Positions 34,654-42,066 of a stretch of DNA of 42,066 nucleotides are shown one piece after another. The DNA lies in the NCBI GenBank assembly GCA_023700925.1, contig JAMPXZ010000003.1:1-42066 (forward strand). The letters run 5' to 3'. Position numbers and translations under genes: made by a program. The stretch is from Oligoflexia bacterium (GTDB lineage: Bacteria > Bdellovibrionota > UBA1018). Within the stretch, counting starts at the first letter, position 1. Every line of letters starts with the position of its first letter. The notes beneath the pieces were generated by a model. That model made no database searches, had not been told where the DNA came from, and worked only from the letters and a program-made list of their open reading frames with translations.

Positions 34654-36142
34654 TCCGATCTGGGCCATGCCCGCGGTTTTTCTCGCGGTTCTTCTCCTGC
34701 ACGGCGGGCTGATCGGCCTGACCGACGACGAAGCGTACTACTGGGTTCTCGCCCAGAACCCCTCGCTCGGCTATGCGTACCATCCGCCCGGCGTGGCCTG
34801 GCTCATCGCCGCTTCAGAGGCGCTCCTCGGCTGGGCGTTCGGCGCGCACTCCGAGGCGCTCGTGCGGTTGCCGGGGCTCCTTTGCATGGCGCTGACGCTC
34901 GGGCTCGGGATGAAATGGATGGAGCTGGCGGGCGCCCCGCGGGAGCGCTTGGGCCGTGGCGCCTGGGTTTGCCTCTCTTTCGCCGGGGTTTTCGCGCTTT
35001 CGTGGATGATGGTGCCGGACCTTCCGCTTTTTCTCGGCTGGACCGCGCTTTTCGTCTCGGTTTGGTATTTTTCCTTCGTTCGTGCCGCCGGCTGGCTCGG
35101 GCCCCTGATGGCGCTCGCGATGGCGCTCACGGTGCTGTCGAAGTATTCGGGCGTGCTGGCGTGGGCGTCGGCGGTGGCCTGTCTTTTCGCCTGGGCCCCC
35201 AAGGCGCGGCGCTGGCGGGCGATCGGGTGGGTGAGCGCGGGGCTTCTCGTAGGAGTGCTGCCCACGCTGATCTGGAATGCTCGGCACGAGTGGAGCTCGA
35301 TTCTCTGGCAGCTCCGCGATCGCCACGGGCACGCGGAGCTCTCGTGGGGTCGCTACGCGCGCTTCTGGTCGGTTGAGCTTTTCGCCACGGGACCTGCCGC
35401 CGTGGTGTTCGCGGGCGCGCTGCTCTACCGGGCGTTTCGAAAGGGCGCGGAAGGCCGGGTCTATCGTTTCGTGGCGCTGTGGATGCTCCCGGCCGCGGCG
35501 GTCTTCTGCGTGCAGCCGCTTTGGGCCGAGTTCAAGCCGCACTGGGCGTTCATCGTGTGGTGGCCCGCCGTGCTGGTTCTCGGGTGGGAGTGGGCCTCGG
35601 GCGCTCGCGGCGCCTCGCGCTGGGCGCTGGGTCAGGCGATCTATGGGACGGTTCTCGGCGCGGTGGTCCTCGTGAGCTGCCATCTGCCGCTCGGCAGCTG
35701 GGCGCTGGAACGGTTCGTGGGGCGCGAGTTCGATCCGCGTATGGACGTGACCAACGATCTGTATGGCTGGGACGAGCTCGAGGGTTTCATCGCGGAACGC
35801 TTCGGGGCGGCGACTCTGGCAATGCCGGTGGTCGGCGCGCGCTACCAGACGGCCTCGCAGGCGGCGTTCGCGCTGCGTTCGCATCGCCGCGCCACGCTTC
35901 TTCCCTTGGATCTCAAGGCGCGCGATGAGTGGCCGGACCTGGGCGTGTCGGCCGGACTGGGGCCCGATTGGCCGAAGCTCACGCGGCCGGTGCTTTTCGT
36001 GACGGACAATCGTTATGATGGCGCGCCGGGATTCCCCGAGGCGGCATGCCAGAAGCTCGGGCGTCTGGAAAAGAGGAGGCTCCGCTATCCGGCTAAGTGG
36101 ATCGAGGTCTGGAAGTGCGAGCCTGCAGCCGCGCAGCCTTGA
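34598..36142 (+). CDS. ArnT/PMT-like (GT39/GT83-type) membrane glycosyltransferase
   Basis: DDEAYYWVLAQNPSLGYAYHPPGVAWLIAASEALLG: DE motif of ArnT-like GTs, multi-TM. ATG 34622 also possible. Confidence 0.8.
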   Translation: MTSFLRPIMSKLSRSWSINPIWAMPAVFLAVLLLHGGLIGLTDDEAYYWVLAQNPSLGYAYHPPGVAWLIAASEALLGWAFGAHSEALVRLPGLLCMALTLGLGMKWMELAGAPRERLGRGAWVCLSFAGVFALSWMMVPDLPLFLGWTALFVSVWYFSFVRAAGWLGPLMALAMALTVLSKYSGVLAWASAVACLFAWAPKARRWRAIGWVSAGLLVGVLPTLIWNARHEWSSILWQLRDRHGHAELSWGRYARFWSVELFATGPAAVVFAGALLYRAFRKGAEGRVYRFVALWMLPAAAVFCVQPLWAEFKPHWAFIVWWPAVLVLGWEWASGARGASRWALGQAIYGTVLGAVVLVSCHLPLGSWALERFVGREFDPRMDVTNDLYGWDELEGFIAERFGAATLAMPVVGARYQTASQAAFALRSHRRATLLPLDLKARDEWPDLGVSAGLGPDWPKLTRPVLFVTDNRYDGAPGFPEAACQKLGRLEKRRLRYPAKWIEVWKCEPAAAQP

Positions 36143-36494
36143 GCCAGCCGAGGAACTCCTCGTCGAGCTCGCTCGCGCTCGCGATGAGCACCCGGTGCGT
36201 GATCCATTTCGGGCTGCCGGTGACGGGGCGAAGCCTTTCGGATTTGGCGAACGCTTTTGCAAGGCCGAGGCGGATTTCCAGGCCTTTTTGAGTGATTCGG
36301 ATCGCCCCCATGGTCGCTCGGGCTCCGTCCGGATAGCCGATGGCGATCGCGCCTTTGACGGGGAAGAAGTCCACGCCGGGAACGGCGCTCGAGCGCGCCA
36401 GCAGGCGACGGTACAAGGTGAGCCATTTCGCTTTTCTTCCGGAGAAGAGCGCGGCGAGAGCGTTCGTTTGCGAGGCGGTCAGTAGCTTACTCAC
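36093..36494 (-). CDS. Hypothetical protein (DUF5655-like)
   Basis: MSKLLTASQTNALAALFSGRKAKWLTLYRRLLARSSAVPGVDFFPVKGAIAIGYP...SPKWITHRVLIASASELDEEFLGWLKAA; family name from recall. Confidence 0.65.
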   Translation of the reverse strand: MSKLLTASQTNALAALFSGRKAKWLTLYRRLLARSSAVPGVDFFPVKGAIAIGYPDGARATMGAIRITQKGLEIRLGLAKAFAKSERLRPVTGSPKWITHRVLIASASELDEEFLGWLKAARLQARTSRPRST

Positions 36495-36539
36495 GGTTGC
36501 GTTCCGCGTTCCATTTTAGCACCCACAGCCCCGAGCGTG

Positions 36540-37580
36540 TCACGGATAATTCGGAAGTCGCTCTTCGGTCTTGGCGGGTACGACCTGAACCAGGTCCGTC
36601 CGGACCCAGGCGGTCTTCGAGTCGGCGATGACCTTGAACCAGCGGTCGTTCCAGTCGGCGACGATCAGCCGCTGCCCGGGCTCCGCATAACCGATGGTGG
36701 GGTAGAGGGAGCCTGGTCCGGAATGCATGTCCACGCTTTTGCCTTTGCTTTGGACGACGAGAAGCGAGGGCAGGGCGTCGTTCGCGGACTGCGTGGGTGC
36801 TTCGCCCTGTTTCTGTGACGGCGCTGCGGCCGGGTCCCCGGCGGCGGGCTCACGCATCGGCGCCATGGCGTTGTGCCGGACCTGGTCGCTCATCTCGGAG
36901 GCGAGCGACGGGGCGGCGACCACCTCGCTCAGGCGCGAGGAGGCGGGGCGGATGTTGGATTCTGCCGGGGCGATCGCGTTCGCGGCGACCGAGGTCGCGC
37001 GATCCCAGAGGGCGCGGCCCTGGAGGTACAGGTAGATGCCCGAGGCGATCGTGGCTACCGCGGCAAGACTGATCGCGACCGAAAGCGTCTTCGCCCGCAC
37101 GGAGCGGGCGGGTGTTACCGGAAGCTCGGGCAGCGGCGACGGCAAAGGCGGCACGGCCTGCTGCGAGCCGGGCAGAGGCAGGTGGGGCGCGGTCATCTGG
37201 GGCGGCAGCGGGGGCATCGCGAGGTTGGGCATCGCGAGGTTGGGCATCGCGAGGTTGGGCATCGCGAGGTTGGGCGAATGCGCGGGGTTCTGCGTTGTCG
37301 TCGCTGGGCGGATCACGGGCCTTTGCTGGGCGTTCTGGCGAAGTCGCGCGAGATTCTGCGCGGCATCCTCGCTGAGCATCGAGACGGGATCTTCCGTCCC
37401 TTCGGGCAGAATGATGTGTTCACCCGCGGGCGCGCGATCCACCTTCACGAGGTTGACCTCCGCTCGGCGGATGAGCGCGAAACCCCCGCATTTGTAACAG
37501 CGGGAGAAGGACCATCCGGCCCCGAGTTTATCGTCCGAAACAGCAAGGCTAATGCCGCAATGAGGACAGTTCCAGCGCAT
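36540..37580 (-). CDS. Zinc-ribbon / single-TM / SH3b-domain protein
   Basis: N-terminal MRWNCPHCGISL...CYKCGGFALIRRAEV (CxxC...CxxC), TM TLSVAISLAAVATIASGIYLYL, C-terminal bacterial SH3-like SVDMHSGPGSLYPTIGYAEPGQRLIVADWNDRWFKVIADSKTAWVRTDLV. Confidence 0.78.
   Translation of the reverse strand: MRWNCPHCGISLAVSDDKLGAGWSFSRCYKCGGFALIRRAEVNLVKVDRAPAGEHIILPEGTEDPVSMLSEDAAQNLARLRQNAQQRPVIRPATTTQNPAHSPNLAMPNLAMPNLAMPNLAMPPLPPQMTAPHLPLPGSQQAVPPLPSPLPELPVTPARSVRAKTLSVAISLAAVATIASGIYLYLQGRALWDRATSVAANAIAPAESNIRPASSRLSEVVAAPSLASEMSDQVRHNAMAPMREPAAGDPAAAPSQKQGEAPTQSANDALPSLLVVQSKGKSVDMHSGPGSLYPTIGYAEPGQRLIVADWNDRWFKVIADSKTAWVRTDLVQVVPAKTEERLPNYP
37214..37273. repeat. Tandem repeat, 4 x 15 bp (GCATCGCGAGGTTGG)
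   Basis: Four perfect copies encoding (NLAMP)4 on the minus strand inside the 36540-37580 CDS. Confidence 0.97.
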
Positions 37581-37743
37581 GGTACAGGTCTCCTATGATC
37601 AGGTTCACAAGCGCGGGGGGCGCCGTCAATGGGCAGGAATTGCTGGGCTTTGCTGGGCAGGATGTGCCGGTTGAAATGGAGGCCGGTTGCCAGTAGCCTA
37701 TTCCATGAGTCTTACAGTCATAACCTTGTCTAAGGAGCTGGCG

Positions 37744-38505
37744 ATGAAATCGATACTGGGCATTTTCCTGTCTCTCTCAATGGCGGCCTTTGCTCAGGCG
37801 GCCGAAGCCGAGAAGCCGCAGATCATCGATGTGCAGGCAAAATCAGGACAAGTCGTGGAGCTGCACCGGGGCAAGCCCTTCGTGCTCAAGTTTCCGAAGC
37901 AATTCGCCAACCAGCTCGTTGACGTCAAGGCCAGCAGCTACCCGGTCATGATCCTGCGCTCCGAGATTCCCAAGGATGCCTTTCTTCCCAATTATTTTTC
38001 CTGCATCGGTTACCAGGCGGCGATCGATCCCAAGGATCCCGAAATCGTCATTTCCAATGGAAATCCTGCCGATGACAGCGGCATCAGCTTTTCCTGGCAT
38101 CAGCTGGATCGCAAGGGGCAGGTGAAGACGAAACTCGTTCCACGAGGCATCGACTCCGCCAGTGAGACGGAGCTCTACCTTACGGTCTCGTTGCAGAAGA
38201 AGTCGAAACAGATTCGTTACGATCTTTACGAATCCATGAGGAAGGACGAGCGCCGAGCCCAAATCGGCTGGCGTTCGGATATCAAGATCCATGAAGGCGG
38301 AAAGAGCCGGGAAAACGACATGCGTTGCACGGTTCCCGAATTTTCCGTGCGGGTGAGACTCGTGGACGCCGAGAGCGTTCGCGCCGCCGGAGACAGCGCG
38401 GTCACTCAGGCGCGGGAAAAGACGCTGCCGCCCGCGGAGGGTGTCCGGGAGAGTGTCCCGGCAACGGGTTCTGTCGGGGAGCCTGCTGTCGGCGCGGCTC
38501 AGTGA
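37744..38505 (+). CDS. Hypothetical secreted protein
   Basis: AAGGAG SD; signal peptide MKSILGIFLSLSMAAFAQAAEA; no recognised domain. Confidence 0.7.
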   Translation: MKSILGIFLSLSMAAFAQAAEAEKPQIIDVQAKSGQVVELHRGKPFVLKFPKQFANQLVDVKASSYPVMILRSEIPKDAFLPNYFSCIGYQAAIDPKDPEIVISNGNPADDSGISFSWHQLDRKGQVKTKLVPRGIDSASETELYLTVSLQKKSKQIRYDLYESMRKDERRAQIGWRSDIKIHEGGKSRENDMRCTVPEFSVRVRLVDAESVRAAGDSAVTQAREKTLPPAEGVRESVPATGSVGEPAVGAAQ

Positions 38506-39062
38506 GGGCGGTCGGATATTTCGGAGCGCTCGTGGTCGGCGCTTCTGACTTGAAACTTTTCGCCTAAGCAGGTGGCATCCTGCCATTTGGGCCAGTAACC
38601 GTATTGCCCGCAGGACGACAGAAGTCCGTCAGGCGAAAACGCAAAGCAGTAGTATTGGTGTGACGCCGGTTCCGAAATGGAACTCAGCTCCAAGCACTTT
38701 TGGGTCAATTCCTCGAATGGGTCTCCGGACTCCGGCTTCCTGACACTCTTGTGTTGCTTGCTGTCGACCCACTCCTCCGAGGAGATCAGTTTTCCCCGCT
38801 GATACAAGTGCGCGCTTCCATGAGCGGCGCCTTCCAAAGGATGATAGGAGGACTCAAGGATGAAGCTCTTGCTGCTCGACTTCAGGTAACGCCAAACGGA
38901 GGTTGAGTCCTGGATTCTCCTCTGCGCGATCTTCAAGCAAGAGCTTGTTTTGCAATGCAATGACGTCGGTTCGATCCTCTCCGGGTTCCTTAGGTCATGA
39001 TAAAGGGCGCACCCAGGCAAGAGGATCAATGAAAAGAGAGATGCGATCTTTGCCGGCTTCAT
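38499..39062 (-). CDS. Putative lipoprotein
   Basis: MKPAKIASLFSLILLPGCALYHD with lipobox LPGC. Confidence 0.7.
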   Translation of the reverse strand: MKPAKIASLFSLILLPGCALYHDLRNPERIEPTSLHCKTSSCLKIAQRRIQDSTSVWRYLKSSSKSFILESSYHPLEGAAHGSAHLYQRGKLISSEEWVDSKQHKSVRKPESGDPFEELTQKCLELSSISEPASHQYYCFAFSPDGLLSSCGQYGYWPKWQDATCLGEKFQVRSADHERSEISDRPH

Positions 39063-39131
39063 GAGCCTTAGCCTGCCAGCGGGAGCGACCCGTGTCCACT
39101 ACGCACTTATCCCGGATGCTATCTTCAGTAA

Positions 39132-39542
39132 TCAGGGCTCTTCAGTACAGTCGCGACCGCCGGTCGTCGTGGCCGAGCTGTTGTCGCAGATCATGAAATC
39201 AGTGGCCAGAGTCTTTCGATCTTTACGGTCTCGAATCGTGAGCTCCTGCACGAAGCTGAGCTGGGTGATCTCGCGGCAGGAGTTTTCGGTGAAAAGGTGA
39301 AGGACTTTTCGCTCGCCAGCGGAGATGACCTCCACCTGCGCGGAATCGCCTGCCGAATCCCAGAGCTCCAGGTCGGCAAGCCTGATGAGTGAGGAATATT
39401 CCTTGCCATGGACGGAGGCGACCCGTCCCCCTGCCTTGATTCGGATGGTTCCTGCCGCGTTGGAGCAGTCAAAGGAATAACTGCCGGCCAGCGCCGCGGA
39501 AGAGATTAAGAGAATGGCTCCAGATAGTGCCGCGATTTTCAT
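39132..39542 (-). CDS. Hypothetical secreted protein
   Basis: Signal peptide MKIAALSGAILLISSAALAGS; four Cys residues in the mature part. Confidence 0.6.
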   Translation of the reverse strand: MKIAALSGAILLISSAALAGSYSFDCSNAAGTIRIKAGGRVASVHGKEYSSLIRLADLELWDSAGDSAQVEVISAGERKVLHLFTENSCREITQLSFVQELTIRDRKDRKTLATDFMICDNSSATTTGGRDCTEEP

Positions 39543-39577
39543 GCGGCGGGCATTTGCAGGGAGCGTGCCCGGTCGTT

Positions 39578-39931
39578 TCAATGAGGAATCTGTCTCGGAG
39601 TGACGGGCGACGCTGTAAAACTTTTTGACAGTCGTAGGAAGTCTAGTGCGAGTTTTGTGTTAGCGCGAGGGCGGTGTCGCCTTGCCTTGGCCCACGTCAA
39701 TAAGGTCATAGGCGTTCCAGTTTTGATGAAGCCGACTTCCAGCAGGTCTTTGAGGAGCGTGACTCGGACTTGAAGCCTAATCGTGGCATCGGGGGAGAGC
39801 GTTCCGGCGCTGATCCAGCAAAACGCTAGACGTCGAATTTCATGCCTTTCCTTGAACTGCGCGCCAGCGGAATCGAGTAGCCATTTTGCGTTCACCGAGT
39901 AAGGCAGATCGATCAGAAGAGCTTGGAGCAC
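39578..39931 (-). pseudogene. Possible gene remnant / hypothetical ORF
   Basis: Protein-like ORF (MLQALLIDLPYSVNAKWLLDSAGAQFKERHEIRRLAFCW...) whose frame remains open upstream to a TAG near 40013 without a good start. Confidence 0.3.
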
Positions 39932-40256
39932 TTGCTGCGTGGCTTTGGGCGTTTCTGGATATGGCAGGCCGGCCCCGGGCAGACCCTTCGTGGCTGATCG
40001 CCTCGGGCCCTAAGCCCTGGTTCGCCACTTCCTTCCAAAGAAAACCAGCTTCTCCAGTCTCTCTCAGTCACGCCTGAACAGGATCGAAGACCTGCTCAAT
40101 CATCGCCCAAGAAAATGTCTCGGATATTTGACTCCTTGGGAGGTTCATTTTAAGAAGCCTCCCAAGATCTCCAATATCTCAGCGTTGCACTTGTCATCTA
40201 AATCCGCCCTTAATAATATGCTTGTAATACCATTGCCCCGATGATATTCGAAGAAC

Positions 40257-40871
40257 GTGAGCCGCAAAAGACAAGAACATCAACTCACGCTTCCCGGACT
40301 GACAAAACGAACGCGTATCCTCGCGCACGGGGGCGACCTCACTCAGGGCAAGCGCAAAACGGCGCGCCCCTTTGACCGCAAGCAGGCGCTTCACGTGGTG
40401 CTGCGCTCGAGCAAGGCCCGCGGCGAGCGCTCATTGCTGCATCCCCGGCACTGCAATCACGTCCGCGCGCTCACTGAGCGGCTTGCGAAACGCTGGGGAA
40501 TCGCGGTGTATCGCTACGCGAACGTGGGGAATCACCTGCACCTGCTTGTCCGCGCGCGGTCCCGCGCCGCCTGGCAGGGCTTTATCCGTGAGCTCTCCGG
40601 CGGAATCGCGATGCTCGTGACGGGCGCACGCAAAGGCCAGGGGCTGCCGCGTGAAAAGGCGGAGCTGCCGCGCGGGTTCTGGGATCATCTGGTTTTCAGC
40701 CGAATCGTGTCGTACGGTCGCGATTTCGCGGGCGTCGCCAGGTATGTTTGCACGAACCTTTGGGAAGGCGCGGGGGTTCCGGTGAGAAAATACCTCGCGC
40801 GTGGGTACCGGGTTCTGGAGATCTCGGAAGATGGAGCGTTTCTGCTTGAGCAGCGCGCGGGGCCGGCTTAG
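40257..40871 (+). mobile_element. REP-associated tyrosine transposase-like (Y1/HUH) protein
   Basis: HVVLRSSKARGERSLLHPRHCNHVRALTERLAKRWGIAVYRYANVGNHLHLLVRARSR (HxH motif) and VARYVCTNLWEGAG (candidate catalytic Tyr, YVxxN). GTG start. Confidence 0.82.
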
Positions 40872-41944
40872 CCGTCACTTTTCATTGGCTGCAAAGGAGC
40901 GGGGACGGAGATACGGGGTGCCGCAGCGGGTGGTGTCTTGGCAGGAACGGCTGAAGAGGAGGCCGCGGCGACGGGCGCAGGAGCGGCCGGGATAGAAGCC
41001 GTTGGCGGGGCTTGAGTCGCGACTGTGGAAGCAGGCGCGGTAGCGGCGGCGGCAGTCTCAGTAGTGGCGGCGGGAGCAGTAGGCGTAGCAGCACCGCTGG
41101 CGGCAGCCGTAGCAGAACCTGCGGCAGGCGGACTAGCACTAAGCGGACTAGCACCACCAGCCTCAGCGGCAGGCGCGCGGTGCGCGGCGTTGTCGGGGAA
41201 GGGGATGAAATCCACTTGCGGCTCCAGGATGCGGATGACGACGCGGCGGTTCTGGGCGAGGGCGTACTCGTCGAGCGTGCCGGCGGGCGTGCGATTCTGG
41301 ACGAGGGGACGCGTGTCACCGTAGCCGATCGCGGTGAGGCGGTCGGAGTGGAAGTTCTTGGCGAGGAACATTCGCACCACCCGCGCCGCGCGGGCGCCGG
41401 AGAGCTCCCAGTTTGAGGGGAAGGTGCCACCGAGGATGGGTCGACTGTCGGTGTGGCCTTCGACGACGATGCGGTACGCCTTCTTCTCGGCGGTCTGGCG
41501 GCTGAAGATCGAATCGATCAGGCGCTCGAGGACCACGCGCCCCTGGGGCCGGACGTCAGCGCTCAGGGTGTCGAAGAAGACTGTCGATTGAAATGCGACG
41601 GTGACGCCGAGGGCGTCCGAGAGCACGGTGGCTTCCTTGTCGATGCCGTTCTCGTTGAGCACGGCGGTGAGGAACTTGCCGAGCTCGGTCGTCGCGGGAC
41701 CGTTGTACTCGATGCCGAAGGACTTGGCCATCGCCTCCTTGACCTTCTCGAACTTGTTGTCGTCGAGCTTGGCCATGCTGAAGAGCATGATGAAAAAGCC
41801 GCAAAGCAGCGTCATCATGTCAGCATAGGAGATTAGCCAGTTCCCCTCGTCATGCGCCTCGGGGCCGTGCTTGGGCTCCTCCTTGGAGCGCCGGTGCTGC
41901 TCCTCGATGCGCTTCGCTTCTTTGAGGAACTTCCTTACGGACAT
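40868..41944 (-). CDS. motB: Flagellar motor protein MotB with Pro/Ala/Thr-rich C-terminal tail
   Basis: EGNWLISYADMMTLLCGFFIMLFSMAKLD plus OmpA-like domain (IVVEGHTDSRPILGGTFPSNWELSGARAARVVRMFL...AIGYGDTRPL...NRRVVIRI). Confidence 0.93.
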   Translation of the reverse strand: MSVRKFLKEAKRIEEQHRRSKEEPKHGPEAHDEGNWLISYADMMTLLCGFFIMLFSMAKLDDNKFEKVKEAMAKSFGIEYNGPATTELGKFLTAVLNENGIDKEATVLSDALGVTVAFQSTVFFDTLSADVRPQGRVVLERLIDSIFSRQTAEKKAYRIVVEGHTDSRPILGGTFPSNWELSGARAARVVRMFLAKNFHSDRLTAIGYGDTRPLVQNRTPAGTLDEYALAQNRRVVIRILEPQVDFIPFPDNAAHRAPAAEAGGASPLSASPPAAGSATAAASGAATPTAPAATTETAAAATAPASTVATQAPPTASIPAAPAPVAAASSSAVPAKTPPAAAPRISVPAPLQPMKSDG

Positions 41945-41956
41945 CCCGGGTTACCT

Positions 41957-42066
41957 CTAGGCGGCCTTGTTCTTGACGACGCGATCCTTCGGCAAGAGAT
42001 ACGAGTTCAGTCCCTCGCGCAGCGAGATCGGGTTCACCTGTGACTTGAGCATGATGGCGCCCTCGA
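41957..42066 (-). CDS. motA: MotA C-terminus, truncated by window edge
   Basis: Minus-strand translation EGAIMLKSQVNPISLREGLNSYLLPKDRVVKNKAA*, MotA-like C-terminus directly upstream of motB. Confidence 0.75.
   Translation of the reverse strand, partial: EGAIMLKSQVNPISLREGLNSYLLPKDRVVKNKAA

Noticed and set aside
34814-36262. 482-aa minus ORF opposite the glycosyltransferase
   Set aside because: Shadow ORF with skewed Arg/Pro/His composition; the + strand protein is a coherent multi-TM enzyme.
1-42066. tRNA, rRNA or CRISPR loci
   Set aside because: Scanned for T-loop (GGTTCGA) contexts, rRNA-like sequence and regularly spaced repeats; only isolated matches inside coding regions were seen.

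Overview
This GC-rich window is chromosomal and almost fully coding. It looks like a Bdellovibrionota or deltaproteobacterial-type genome; that placement is inferred from gene style only. I recognise: nadC (5'-truncated), birA, a CheY-like response regulator, a 6S RNA (SsrS) gene, three tandem flagellins plus an RmlD/epimerase-like gene, a MotA/TolQ-like + MotB/OmpA-like pair with a very long coiled coil, a divergent FHA-like/TM/ankyrin protein, GNAT, PilZ, tadA, a TldE/TldD pair, an AmpG-like MFS permease, a PAP2 phosphatase coupled to an Amidase_3 protein, a KimA-like K+ transporter, an EamA permease, trmFO, a XerC/D recombinase, a coupled DedA / M14 carboxypeptidase / TrmA-RlmD-like methyltransferase / ArnT-like glycosyltransferase run, a zinc-ribbon/SH3 protein with an in-frame 15-bp tandem repeat, several small secreted proteins, a RAYT/Y1-type transposase, and motB with the C-terminus of motA. 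The points most worth a second look are: (1) the 6S RNA at 2666-2828, covered by spurious ORFs; (2) a non-flagellar MotA/MotB-like motor module with a ~300-residue coiled coil, divergent to an ankyrin membrane protein; (3) a conserved SD-preceded 4-codon leader mini-ORF (MNGG*) overlapping the Shine-Dalgarno of two flagellin paralogues; (4) a 119-bp MITE-like or terminator-like inverted-repeat element fitted exactly between two convergent stop codons; and (5) several convergent gene pairs with overlapping coding 3' ends.
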